64,000 bases of DNA from Aved-18 sp964606665 (GTDB taxonomy: Bacteria > Cyanobacteriota > Vampirovibrionia > Obscuribacterales > Obscuribacteraceae). Shown here piece by piece: positions 17,689 to 25,942 of the stretch. The notes below the pieces were generated by a model. It made no database searches, had not been told where the DNA came from, and was given only the letters and a program-made list of their open reading frames with translations. Positions within the stretch are counted from its first letter, which is position 1, and each line of letters opens with the position of its first letter. Position numbers and translations under genes: made by a program. The stretch is from positions 186,001 to 250,000 of the forward strand of contig CAZSHS010000001.1 in assembly GCA_964606665.1 (NCBI GenBank). Direction: 5' to 3'.

Positions 17689-18067
17689 CTAATTACCTTT
17701 GAATTCCTTGCTTTCTGAGCGCGCAATTAAGCGCTTTTCAAGAGAAACTACCTATTCAGTTACAGTAAAGGATACCAGTTCGAGGCTAACTCGATACCGC
17801 TAATAGGTCATGCGGACTTGATTATAGTCACTTTAGATTAGGCTCTTTGCAGCGCAGCGCGTCAATTCACAGGTAATGAGCCAACTTTGCTCTAGTTATA
17901 GATTCTGTATATAAGATTTCTAGTGTAATACTGATTTACAAATTGGTGAAAACTAGCTTGATTACGGTATCTTGCTTGTAGGTACAGTTCTAAAGTGGGA
18001 TTTATAAGACTTGAAGAGTGGAGTTGCGTTGAAATCAGTGGCTACCTGTGTGGTGCCTGGACCTAAT
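17689..18067. other. Divergent promoter region between nuoA and rnc
   Basis: This AT-rich region must contain the promoter of the nuo operon (leftward) and that of rnc (rightward). I found no clean -35/-10 pair with standard spacing. The last 57 bases are an open frame in phase with rnc from a TTG at 18011, which may or may not be translated. No RNA gene or repeat was recognised. Confidence 0.35.
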
Positions 18068-18784
18068 ATGACAACAAGCGTGTACGAAATGACGCCTAAG
18101 CGAATGACGCAACTGGACCAGTTGCTCGCCAAGCTGCATGCAACTTGCGGTCGTATGGGGTTAATAAATGAGGCCCTGACTCACAATTCTTATGTTAATG
18201 AGAATCCAGGTGCAGTCGATTACGAGCGTCTTGAATTTTTTGGTGACGCTGTACTTAAGTTCGTTATTAGCGAATATTTACTAGATCGTTTTGGTGACTA
18301 TTCTGAAGGGCAATTAACCGAAATCAGAGCTGCTCTTGTCAGCGACAAAACTTTGTCTGAAATTGGCCTAGCTATGGGACTTGATCGTTATATATTGTTG
18401 GGCCGTCAGGTTCAGATGAAACCGTCCATAGTGGCGAATGCGCTTGAAGCGCTTATTGGCGCTATCTATCAGGATCAGGGCTTGTTCCTTGTGCAAAATC
18501 TGGTTGTGAGTTTGTTCAGCGCTCACGCCACTGCAATCGACAGAAGCGAGACTAAAGACAATTTCAAAGCGCACTTGCAAGAGTACACTCAAGGTCGCGG
18601 ACTTGGCCTTCCTATTTATACAGTCTTGTCTAACGACGGTCCGGCCCACTCACCTTCCTTTACCGTGTCAGTCAGTGTATCTGGCGAACCCAAAGGTCTT
18701 GGCACTGGTCCTTCCAAAAAATCTGCCGAGCAAGAAGCTGCTCGTGCTGCTTTGGAAATTCTCGAACCAGCTAAGTGCGTCTAG
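18068..18784 (+). CDS. rnc: Ribonuclease III
   Basis: A 238-residue protein from the ATG at 18068; an in-frame TTG at 18011 would add 19 residues. The RNase III signature ERLEFFGDAVLKFVISEYL carries the catalytic Glu and Asp. NALEALIGAIYQDQG carries the second acidic pair, and ALTHNSYVNE is the usual N-terminal motif. The double-stranded RNA-binding domain occupies the last ~75 residues (DNFKAHLQEYTQGRGLGLPI to KKSAEQEAARAALEIL). It processes rRNA and other structured RNAs. Spacing suggests a single-gene unit. Confidence 0.92.
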   Translation: MTTSVYEMTPKRMTQLDQLLAKLHATCGRMGLINEALTHNSYVNENPGAVDYERLEFFGDAVLKFVISEYLLDRFGDYSEGQLTEIRAALVSDKTLSEIGLAMGLDRYILLGRQVQMKPSIVANALEALIGAIYQDQGLFLVQNLVVSLFSAHATAIDRSETKDNFKAHLQEYTQGRGLGLPIYTVLSNDGPAHSPSFTVSVSVSGEPKGLGTGPSKKSAEQEAARAALEILEPAKCV

Positions 18785-18833
18785 ATTGAAGCAGTAAGTT
18801 TTAAATTTTCGCTTAGCGCTTAGTTAGCGAAAC

Positions 18834-18861
18834 AAAAAAAGACCCCGACTATGTCGAGGTC
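18834..18861 (-). terminator. Rho-independent terminator
   Basis: Read leftward: a 9-base stem (18853-18861 with 18841-18849, one G-T pair), a 3-base loop and seven T residues from the A run at 18834-18840. It lies 25 bases beyond the stop of the gene at 18887-19441 and serves that gene. Confidence 0.75.
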
Positions 18862-18886
18862 TTCACTGTTTATTTCAGTCGCCTTA

Positions 18887-19441
18887 TTAAGGAACGATTG
18901 AAGGTTGCTCAAGCATCGATTGCGAAGGCGCTTGACCAGTTGTTGGAGCGGGACCTTGTGGTGTCAGGTCCTGTGCGTTGAAGTCGGTTTGTTTTAAGCG
19001 GGTGCTTGAAAGATCCGGAGTTTCAACTGGGGTCACCACTGGTGTAACTGCAGCTTCTTGCTTCTCGGCTGTTTTACCTTCAGGGTAAATAGCGGCAATT
19101 GATTTTGGAGTGTTCTGTTTGATCAAGGCTTCTGGAATTTCAGGCAAGCCAGAATTTTCGGAAAGCTTCTGAGCTTGTGTGTCCAGGGTTCTTGCTTCAA
19201 AGTTTGCTTTAGCGGCTTTGAATTCAGCTTCAGCGGCTTTCATTCTGATTTTGGCTGCGCCTACTTGCTCTTTGGAGATATCCAATCTTGCTTTGGCGCG
19301 TTTCAGGCGCTCTTTGGCATCTTCGACTTGGAAGTTGCCTGGGGTGTCTACACCTTCTGCCTGTGCCTTAGTCGCGGATACGCTCATCAAGGGCATCGAC
19401 AGGGCTAATGCCATTATCAAAGCTTTGTTTCTCAATTTCAT
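18887..19441 (-). CDS. Secreted coiled-coil protein
   Basis: A 184-residue exported protein with a signal peptide (about residues 1-28, ending KAQA). The next ~60 residues are a continuous Ala/Lys/Glu/Arg-rich helix with heptad character (ERLKRAKARLDISKEQVGAA). The rest is Pro/Thr/Ser/Gln-rich and likely flexible. GAGG lies about 12 bases upstream of the start. The layout resembles small periplasmic helical proteins that bridge envelope layers, but I recognise no family. It has its own terminator and runs convergent to rnc. Confidence 0.7.
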   Translation of the reverse strand: MKLRNKALIMALALSMPLMSVSATKAQAEGVDTPGNFQVEDAKERLKRAKARLDISKEQVGAAKIRMKAAEAEFKAAKANFEARTLDTQAQKLSENSGLPEIPEALIKQNTPKSIAAIYPEGKTAEKQEAAVTPVVTPVETPDLSSTRLKQTDFNAQDLTPQGPAPTTGQAPSQSMLEQPSIVP

Positions 19442-19905
19442 GTCGTCTGCCTCGTCTCGTCTTGTCTTGTAGATTTGGACCGGAAAACAAAATTATAGGC
19501 AACTCAAGAGTCTTATTTTCATTTATGAAAAACCTTACAAGAGTGGCTTATATAAAGGGTTTTCGAAGAGTATGGAGTGTCGATGCGTAAATGCGAGTTT
19601 GTATATATTGAGTTTTTGTAGGGCTTCCAGCACAAATCACTTGTCAGGAATCTAAGGACATCGCAAATGACAAAAGTCTAATTTCAAAAGTGCTTCTCAT
19701 TAGTTTGGCAACGATCTTGCAACAAAAAAGAGATTTTCGGTAAATGATTTAGACATAACTCTTGAAGTCTTTAGAACATTTACTCTATATTTGGTAGCTT
19801 CGCTACGTGACTTCTGCGCATTCTTGCGCTGCAGTCAAAACCATCGGAGCCTTTCGATTGGCATGTAGCGGAATTTTAGGCCAAGAGAGGTTACAGTAGA
19901 TAGAT
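19442..19905. other. Long intergenic region upstream of rpsA
   Basis: These 464 bases hold the divergent promoters of the secreted coiled-coil gene and rpsA. A candidate rpsA promoter is described separately. Downstream of it there is a small hairpin, GTAGC-TTC-GCTAC at 19794-19806, and a GCGC-rich imperfect repeat near 19817-19833. The leader of about 100 bases could take part in S1 autoregulation, which is known in enterobacteria. No coding frame here looks real. Confidence 0.4.
19762..19791 (+). promoter_or_regulatory. Candidate rpsA promoter
   Basis: TTGAAG at 19762-19767 and TATATT at 19786-19791 are separated by 18 bases. The predicted start of transcription is just before a small hairpin, about 110 bases ahead of the rpsA ATG. 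Visual match only. Confidence 0.4.
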
Positions 19906-21054
19906 ATGCCCCAAGTTCTTCAGGCTAAAGGAGAAGCTAACTCAGTGTCAGACCAACAGAATCAACTCAAAGAGGAGTTTGAACGTTTATTAGAAGAAAC
20001 GCTTCAGCAAAAATACGAGCAAGGCGACATCGTCAAAGGTGATGTGGTTCGTGTTGAGCGCGATGGAGTTCTGGTCGACGTTGGAGCCAAGTCTGAAGGA
20101 TTCGTACCTCAGAAAGAAGTTTCAAACGTTCCAGTAGACAAACTGGATGACGTCGTAAAAGTGGGCGACAAGCTCGAATTCTACATATTGAAGGAAGAGA
20201 ATGAAAACGGTCAGTTGACCCTTTCACTCAAACGTGTGGCACAAGCCCGCGGCTGGGTTCTTCTGGAAGACCATAAGAAAAACGACGAGACAATCAAAGC
20301 CAAAATCTCCAATGTGGTCAAAGGCGGCGTGGTTGTTGATGTATATGGATTGCGCGGATTCGTTCCCGCAAGCCAACTGCGCGTGAAAGGCACTACTCCA
20401 GAGGAATTAATCGGAATGGAAATCCCGATGAAGATTTTGGAAACAGACATCAAGCGCAACAAACTAATTTTGAGCCAACGTCTTGCTATTCAAGAAGAGA
20501 AAGCAGCACAACGCGAAAAAATCTTGGGCACACTTCAATCCGGTCAAATCGTATCGGGCGAAGTAGTCAGAATCGCCGACTTCGGTGCTTTCATCGATCT
20601 TGGTGGATTGGACGGATTGCTGCCAATTTCAGAAATCTCGTGGGAGCGCGTATCGCACCCGTCAGACGTGCTGAAAGTTGGTCAAGTAATCACAACCAAA
20701 GTATTGAAAGTCGACCAAGAGAAAGGTCATATCAGCTTGAGTCTCAAGCAGATGCAGCCTGATCCATGGCAAGAAATCGAAGACAAATTCCAGGAAGGCC
20801 AAATGGTCACAGGAACTGTCAGAAAGATTCAGAGCTTCGGCGCCTTCGTTCAAATTTATCCTGGTGTAGATGCATTGCTCCCTACAGTAGAAATGTCGGA
20901 TCAAACAAACATCCGTCCTGAAGAAGTAGTCCAAGTTGGTCAAGAAGTGAAAGCTGTAATCAAGAAATTTGCTCCCAAAGAGCACAAAATCAGCTTGAGC
21001 TTAAAAGGAACCGATGTAAGCGACCTTCTCAACAACGAAGTAGCTTCGGTCTAG
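19906..21054 (+). CDS. rpsA: 30S ribosomal protein S1, four S1 domains
   Basis: A 382-residue protein with four S1 RNA-binding (OB-fold) domains. The first is around residues 38-108 (DIVKGDVVRVERDGVLVDVG) and the second around 123-195. The third is around 208-278 (GEVVRIADFGAFIDLGGLDG), followed by a fourth around 293-364 (GTVRKIQSFGAFVQIYPGVD). Enterobacterial S1 has six domains; the shorter form is usual in cyanobacteria and several other phyla. S1 recruits mRNAs to the 30S subunit, which suits genomes like this one where many starts have weak Shine-Dalgarno sequences. The next gene is convergent. Confidence 0.88.
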   Translation: MPQVLQAKGEANSVSDQQNQLKEEFERLLEETLQQKYEQGDIVKGDVVRVERDGVLVDVGAKSEGFVPQKEVSNVPVDKLDDVVKVGDKLEFYILKEENENGQLTLSLKRVAQARGWVLLEDHKKNDETIKAKISNVVKGGVVVDVYGLRGFVPASQLRVKGTTPEELIGMEIPMKILETDIKRNKLILSQRLAIQEEKAAQREKILGTLQSGQIVSGEVVRIADFGAFIDLGGLDGLLPISEISWERVSHPSDVLKVGQVITTKVLKVDQEKGHISLSLKQMQPDPWQEIEDKFQEGQMVTGTVRKIQSFGAFVQIYPGVDALLPTVEMSDQTNIRPEEVVQVGQEVKAVIKKFAPKEHKISLSLKGTDVSDLLNNEVASV

Positions 21055-21080
21055 TTCTTAGATAAAGCAAACAAGACAAC

Positions 21081-22382
21081 TTAAGAGCCGACTTTGAAAG
21101 TACTTCTTTCCAGGTCGGCTCTAAACTTAGGATGGGCTATTTCAATCAATGCTTTGGCGCGCTCGCGCAAGCTCTTGCCGTGTAGCTGAGCGATACCGTA
21201 TTCGGTAATGACATAGTGCACGTCTGCGCGTCCAGTGACTACGCCGGCACCTTGTGTAAGACTTGCGACTATCTTTGAAATGCTTCCATTTTTTGCAGTC
21301 GATGGCAAAGCAATAATTGGCTTGCCGCCCTTCGAGCGAGCAGTGCCTCGCATGAAATCGACTTGTCCACCAAAGCCCGAGTATAACCTAGAACCGATAC
21401 AGTCGGCGGCTACTTGCCCGGTGAGATCAACTTCTATGGCTGAATTGATTGCGACCATTTTTCTATTCTGGCAAATGATATACGGATCATTTATATAGTC
21501 ACAAGGATGAAACTCCACACTTTGATTTTCGTGCACGAAGTCGTAAACTCGCTTGGTGCCTAAAACAAACGAGACTGCAATTTTGCCAGGCAAGACAGTT
21601 TTGTATTTGTTGGTTATTACACCGGCTTCGATTAGTTCGAGCAATCCATCTGAAAACATCTCAGTGTGGATGCCCAGGTCTTTTTTGTTTTTGAGAAAAC
21701 CTATAACAGCATTTGGAATTGAACCGATACCCAATTGCACAGTCGATTGATCTTCAACAAGAGTAGCGATATTTTGTGCGATAGCTTTGTCTATGTCGGT
21801 CGAGGGTCTTGAAATCAATTCGGGAATGGGACGATTTGTTTCAACTATCTTGTTTATTTTGTCAAGCGGAACCATGCAGTTGCCCAGGGTTCGAGGCATT
21901 TGCGCATTCACTTCGGCAATGACATATCTTGCGTTCATTGCGGCTGCAAGTGTTGCTTCTACAGCCAAGCCTAAGCTACAGTCTCCATTTTTGTCGGGTG
22001 GTGCAACTTGAATGACTGCAACATCTAGATCGATTGTTTTCGATTGAAATAATTCTGGAATTTCACTCATGAATATTGGAATGTAATCGCCACGTCCGCT
22101 ATTCACAGCCTCACGCGTATTGTGTCCGATGAAAAGCGACTGCACACGAAACGAATCGCGATACTTTTCTTCGGCGTGTTTTGCATCACCCAAGCTCAGT
22201 AGCTGAAAAACGTCTACATTTTTTAATTGCGGGGCTCGCTCTACAAGCGCGTCTACAAGAGGAAAGGGATTGGATGCGTTTGCGTGTATAAATATCTTAT
22301 CGCCCGACTTTATAGTCGATACCGCATCTGCTGCGGTGGTGCATTTGTTTTTATAATTGGTTGTAGAGGATGTTTCGGGCAT
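21081..22382 (-). CDS. Acetyl-CoA hydrolase/transferase family (4-hydroxybutyrate CoA-transferase-like)
   Basis: A 433-residue protein of the acetyl-CoA hydrolase/CoA-transferase family. The C-terminal domain is clear: NSAIEVDLTGQVAAD, SRLYSGFGGQVDFMRGTARS, KNGSISKIVASLTQGAGVVT and HYVITEYGIAQLHGKSLRER. The N-terminal half has the NAVIGFLKN and EMFSDGLLELIEAG motifs. These enzymes move CoA between short-chain acids such as acetate, 4-hydroxybutyrate, butyrate or succinate. Substrate cannot be read from the sequence. It stands alone, convergent with rpsA, so it may act in acetate handling or fermentation. Confidence 0.85.
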   Translation of the reverse strand: MPETSSTTNYKNKCTTAADAVSTIKSGDKIFIHANASNPFPLVDALVERAPQLKNVDVFQLLSLGDAKHAEEKYRDSFRVQSLFIGHNTREAVNSGRGDYIPIFMSEIPELFQSKTIDLDVAVIQVAPPDKNGDCSLGLAVEATLAAAMNARYVIAEVNAQMPRTLGNCMVPLDKINKIVETNRPIPELISRPSTDIDKAIAQNIATLVEDQSTVQLGIGSIPNAVIGFLKNKKDLGIHTEMFSDGLLELIEAGVITNKYKTVLPGKIAVSFVLGTKRVYDFVHENQSVEFHPCDYINDPYIICQNRKMVAINSAIEVDLTGQVAADCIGSRLYSGFGGQVDFMRGTARSKGGKPIIALPSTAKNGSISKIVASLTQGAGVVTGRADVHYVITEYGIAQLHGKSLRERAKALIEIAHPKFRADLERSTFKVGS

Positions 22383-22733
22383 TTGAATAGGATAGCAAAC
22401 AACTACGTAGTTTCCCTTATAGTCTTGAAAAATGCCTATTGTCTAATTTCTGCCCTTTTTATACACTGTTTCAAAAGAAGCAAAAGCTTGGTTACTTAGA
22501 GTTTTTGAATACTCGCTAAAAATAGAATCAATTTAGGCGTTGGCGGGTCTTTTGAAGTCGTTATTTTAAATATTTAGGCGTTCAGCAGGACAATGCGTCT
22601 GTATAAGGCTACGACACTTTGATTGTGTCGCAGTCTCTTGTTCGTTTGCTTGCCACTGTATTTGGTGCTCGAATTGGTTTCGGGTGGTCTTGGTGCGCCA
22701 TTTTTCACACAAAAATGAAAGGAGAAATTTGTT
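22383..22733. other. Divergent intergenic region
   Basis: These 351 bases separate the CoA-transferase from the papain-fold-like gene. I see a small hairpin near 22610-22630 (CGACAC / GTGTCG) and a strong ribosome-binding site, AAAGGAG, before the ATG at 22734. No convincing promoter pair or coding frame was found. Confidence 0.35.
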
Positions 22734-23672
22734 ATGAATTCGGGCATGGAAAGCAATGGCGCGTATTTATCGCCGGAAAGCAATGAAGGTCAGTCGACTT
22801 TCAATCCTTATATTCACACTGATTGGTCTGCTTACAGGACGAACAATAGAACTTCTGTTTTCGACAATCAACAATATGATCCAAGGACTGTGAACTTGTT
22901 GCCAAATTTGGGCATCGAATGCAGACCAAGTCCCGTTTTTGATATGAATTTGATAATGCAACCGCATATGGTGCAATCTAATCAATATAAATATTGGGAT
23001 GGATATTGGAAGAATTATTGGCAAGATTATTATAGACGTGCCGATTCATTTCACGGTCCAAGATTCGACCAGCGTCCACAGTTCGAAGGCGACAACCGAT
23101 ATTTTGAGAGGGATACGCCAGCTCCATTCGAGCGACCGCATCGATATGAAAGATTTGATCACCCGCATACTCAAGATAGACCACACAGACGCGAAAGACC
23201 AAATAGGTCAGACCCAACGGAGCAACCAGAAAGACCAAATCGAGCGCCTGAGTCTGGACGTCTAGGCAATATTGTCAATGCTGCTAAAGATTCAGTTGGG
23301 CAGCAACTCTTCAAATTTATTCCGGGCACACCAGGACGTTTAGGTTGTGCAGCCTCTGTTTCCGCGGCTTTAAACAAAGCTGGCTTTGACTATGCAAGGC
23401 ACGCAGGAGTAGGAGGTTTGAGCCAGATTTTGCAGCGCAACGGATGGACCAAGCACGAGGGAATCCAAAATGCTCAACCCGGCGATGTGGTGGTGGTGGT
23501 TCGTAGATCCGGTTGGGAGAACGGAGGAGGTGGATCTCACATAGGAATAGTGGGAGAAAATGGAAAGGTCTATCACAATAGTTCAGGGCGTCAGCAATGG
23601 GTGGAAGACAATTTGCAGAAGGTCTTCGGAGGCGGGATGATGCGCTTTATTTTGCGACCACCTCGAACTTAA
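22734..23672 (+). CDS. Putative papain-fold (CHAP/NlpC-like) protein, no signal peptide
   Basis: A 312-residue protein in two parts. Residues 1-175 are polar, Tyr/Asn-rich and then Arg/Pro/Glu-rich (RPHRRERPNRSDPTEQPERP) and probably disordered; there is no signal peptide. The C-terminal ~125 residues look like a papain-fold hydrolase. Cys205 sits in GRLGCAASVSAALNKAGF and His269 in GGSHIGIVGENGKVYHNS, with the QPGDVVVV turn between them, as in CHAP and NlpC/P60 peptidoglycan hydrolases. The family assignment is by pattern only. Without a Sec signal the protein would need another export route, or acts in the cytosol. A strong AAAGGAG site precedes the ATG. Confidence 0.6.
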   Translation: MNSGMESNGAYLSPESNEGQSTFNPYIHTDWSAYRTNNRTSVFDNQQYDPRTVNLLPNLGIECRPSPVFDMNLIMQPHMVQSNQYKYWDGYWKNYWQDYYRRADSFHGPRFDQRPQFEGDNRYFERDTPAPFERPHRYERFDHPHTQDRPHRRERPNRSDPTEQPERPNRAPESGRLGNIVNAAKDSVGQQLFKFIPGTPGRLGCAASVSAALNKAGFDYARHAGVGGLSQILQRNGWTKHEGIQNAQPGDVVVVVRRSGWENGGGGSHIGIVGENGKVYHNSSGRQQWVEDNLQKVFGGGMMRFILRPPRT

Positions 23673-23768
23673 ATTTCAATTGGCAAGGCCTTGCTGGTTT
23701 GATTTGGCTTAATGGTCCAATCAGCTCTTTTTAGGGTTAAGATTAAGAGCTGGTCAACAAACTTACTT

Positions 23769-23819
23769 CTTCCCGATTTGGGAAAATTATGGTTGCTTTT
23801 TAGTTACCAAAACGGGAAG
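23769..23819. promoter_or_regulatory. Inverted repeat upstream of higB, candidate operator
   Basis: The 13-base arms 23769-23781 (CTTCCCGATTTGG) and 23807-23819 (CCAAAACGGGAAG) match in 12 of 13 positions across a 25-base spacer. The right arm ends 17 bases before the higB ATG. HigA-type antitoxins usually repress their own operon by binding such repeats. Confidence 0.5.
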
Positions 23820-23836
23820 ATGAACGTGAGGTATAA

Positions 23837-24130
23837 ATGATTTTGCTTCGCTGGAGCGTGGCTCAAAAATTTATTCTGAAGCATAGATTCTCCAATTCTT
23901 CTCTGAAGAGGTGGAGAAATGAAGTTCAAAATGCGGAATGGAATAATTTCGTTGAGGTTAGAAATACCTTCTCCTCAGCAGATTGGGTCAATGGACAGAT
24001 CGTTTCTAACGTTTCTGGCAACAAATATAGAATTATTGCAACAGTTTTGTTCGCAGAAAAAACGGTCTATATAGAACAGGTATTAATTCATGAAGAATAC
24101 AACCACGGTTCTTGGAAAAAGAAAAACTAA
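23837..24130 (+). CDS. higB: HigB-type mRNA interferase toxin
   Basis: A 97-residue protein matching the HigB_toxin family (RelE-like fold). It has SSLKRWRNEVQNAEWNNF, FSSADWVNGQIVSNVSGNKY, RIIATVLFAEKTVYIEQVLI and HEEYNHGSW. These toxins cut mRNA on the ribosome. As in other hig loci the toxin comes first. The antitoxin start lies inside its last 41 bases, so the pair is translationally coupled. An inverted repeat lies just upstream. Confidence 0.88.
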   Translation: MILLRWSVAQKFILKHRFSNSSLKRWRNEVQNAEWNNFVEVRNTFSSADWVNGQIVSNVSGNKYRIIATVLFAEKTVYIEQVLIHEEYNHGSWKKKN

Positions 24131-24542
24131 TAGTAAGCTCGAAAAAATAAAGGACGATAGAATCGAGTACGAAAAACTGTGTGGAGTCTTTCCGCTGCGT
24201 CCTATCAAAAGCGATGAAATGAATGACCGAGCTGGCGACATTTGCATTGCGTTAGTAAAACGGTTCGATGATCTCAGTCTAGCTGAGAAAGACTATTTGG
24301 ATGTTCTGTCAGACCTTATTTATAAGTATGAATTGAAATGGGACGATGGTTTTAAAATGACTCCAGCAGAACTGGTTAAAGATCTGATGAAGCACAATAA
24401 TTTGGCTCAAAAAGATTTGATCCCGCAATTAGGCTCGGCTAGCCGAGTTTCTGAATTCTTAAAAGGTTCGCGCAATCTCAGCGTCGAACAGTCAAAAAAA
24501 CTATCTGAGCGATTCAGGTTGCGCTTAGAAGCTTTTATCTAG
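24090..24542 (+). CDS. higA: HigA-type antitoxin with helix-turn-helix
   Basis: A 150-residue protein. The N-terminal region carries the FPLRPIKSDEMNDRA motif seen in HigA-like antitoxins. Residues about 88-150 form a helix-turn-helix DNA-binding domain (VKDLMKHNNLAQKDLIPQLG, then SRVSEFLKGSRNLSVEQSKK). It neutralises HigB and probably represses the operon through the inverted repeat at 23769-23819. The ATG overlaps the end of higB by 41 bases. An earlier or later start is possible, since the first ~25 residues are Lys-rich and not conserved in type. Confidence 0.85.
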   Translation: MKNTTTVLGKRKTNSKLEKIKDDRIEYEKLCGVFPLRPIKSDEMNDRAGDICIALVKRFDDLSLAEKDYLDVLSDLIYKYELKWDDGFKMTPAELVKDLMKHNNLAQKDLIPQLGSASRVSEFLKGSRNLSVEQSKKLSERFRLRLEAFI

Positions 24543-24546
24543 GTAG

Positions 24547-25680
24547 ATGAAAAGACTGGCAATTTTATTTTTGTTGTGCGCTTTACTCACTTGTGTTGAT
24601 GCCGCTTTTGGTGGTTCGGCTACAACAAAAATAAAACACCGGTTTGTAGAAAATAGTTTTCTCTATATAAAGAACGGCAAATCATTTTGTTATGACGCAG
24701 TCGGTATAAGCGAAATTGATACTCGCCAAATGAGACTACGTCCTGTTCGAGCCATACCTCAAGGATTTGTGAGGATGGGTCTCAGTCAGGACAACAGACT
24801 CTGGGCAATTCGTAAACACCACAAAATTCTTGATTTTATGATCCTAGACGGGTCTAAATGGAAACAATATAGACTTCCAAAAAGATTTTCGCTCAAGGAT
24901 TTAACTTTGCTTCCAATTGCTGTTCGAAATAATCAGATTGTAATCGAACAGGAAGGCAAGTTACATATTTTCGATGGCAATAAATGGAGTTTGAAAAAGT
25001 GTCCGAGTATAGAAGAAGATTCCGGACAAATTGAAAGCCGACCCAACTCAAACAGCCTATATCCTCACAAAATCGCGATTGGCAATAAATTGCTTTATTT
25101 AGGCTATCACGCAGGAGAATTCGGTGGAGCGCTCATTGAATTTAATGCGATAAACGGGCATTCTCGACTTAAGAATTTTGGCTTTCCAATTACCGATATG
25201 AGAATTGATCAACAAGGAAAGCTCTGCTTCACGACGGCTTTGAGCCATGGCAGCTTGTTGAATTCAGAGATATTCGTAATGGAGGCAGGTCGCCCTAAAC
25301 TAATTAGTGCAGTTGAGGGTGAAATAGCTCCCCGACAAGAAAACGTGCCGCAAAATCGTTATGCATTTAACAAGATTGGAAGCAAAAATTGGAATTATGG
25401 TGCAACTGAGATCCATCAAATTATTGAAACCGCTAAGTCAATCAATGAAAGTGTGAATGAAGAAACATNNNNNNNNNNNNNNNNNNNNGCTAAAGGTCAG
25501 CTTGTCTTTGTCACACAAGATGAGGGGCTGTTCTATTTAGACAAAAGCAGCATAAAAAGAATCGGCAAGTTTTGGCAAAGACCGCGCGAAGTCTTGGATT
25601 GCGCAGTAAATGCAGATGGAAGCGTTTATATATTGGATGCAGATGGAATTGAGATCGTCAAAACCAATTTTAAATTATAA
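24547..25680 (+). CDS. Secreted beta-propeller-like protein interrupted by an assembly gap
   Basis: The frame starts 4 bases after higA with a signal peptide (about residues 1-22, LLCALLTCVDAAFG). It then runs as short beta-rich repeats of the kind found in propeller proteins (for example NNQIVIEQEGKLHIFDGNKW and GSVYILDADGIEIV). A run of 20 N bases at 25469-25488 interrupts it. The frame happens to continue across the gap, but its true length and continuity are unknown. Function not recognised. Confidence 0.55.
   Translation: MKRLAILFLLCALLTCVDAAFGGSATTKIKHRFVENSFLYIKNGKSFCYDAVGISEIDTRQMRLRPVRAIPQGFVRMGLSQDNRLWAIRKHHKILDFMILDGSKWKQYRLPKRFSLKDLTLLPIAVRNNQIVIEQEGKLHIFDGNKWSLKKCPSIEEDSGQIESRPNSNSLYPHKIAIGNKLLYLGYHAGEFGGALIEFNAINGHSRLKNFGFPITDMRIDQQGKLCFTTALSHGSLLNSEIFVMEAGRPKLISAVEGEIAPRQENVPQNRYAFNKIGSKNWNYGATEIHQIIETAKSINESVNEETXXXXXXXAKGQLVFVTQDEGLFYLDKSSIKRIGKFWQRPREVLDCAVNADGSVYILDADGIEIVKTNFKL
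25469..25488. other. Assembly gap (20 N)
   Basis: Twenty undetermined bases. A round number of Ns usually marks a scaffold join of estimated or arbitrary size, so sequence may be missing here and the left and right parts may be further apart than shown. Confidence 0.95.
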
Positions 25681-25884
25681 AGGCAACCTTAAGACATATC
25701 GATTTAGATGCGCATGAATAGCCCGTCTTCATTATTCCTTAAGATTGAGAAATCCGTTCAATATCGAGTTTTAAGTTCATTAAGCAGTGTTGTTTACATG
25801 TTAACAATCCAGAAGTGCTTATGAATAGAAGGTTTTCCGGTTTGTCTCAACAATATGTTTAGAATGTGAATGGGCGTTACGCTT

Positions 25885-25896
25885 GCGTATATACGC
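25885..25896. promoter_or_regulatory. Perfect 12-base palindrome before a secreted-protein gene
   Basis: GCGTATATACGC is self-complementary and lies 46 bases upstream of the ATG at 25943, in an otherwise non-coding 262-base gap. It could be a transcription-factor site. No clear promoter pair was identified around it. Confidence 0.3.
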
Positions 25897-25942
25897 CAAC
25901 GTTGTACGATAGGCGCATCATAGAAAGCCCAAGGGAGAGGTT

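Noticed and set aside
17941..18010. Promoter pair before rnc (TTGCTT and TATAAG)
   Set aside because: The spacing is about 25 bases, too long for a sigma-70 promoter.
23722..23752. Hairpin after the papain-fold-like gene
   Set aside because: An 8-base stem with a 15-base loop and no T run. Too weak to call a terminator.
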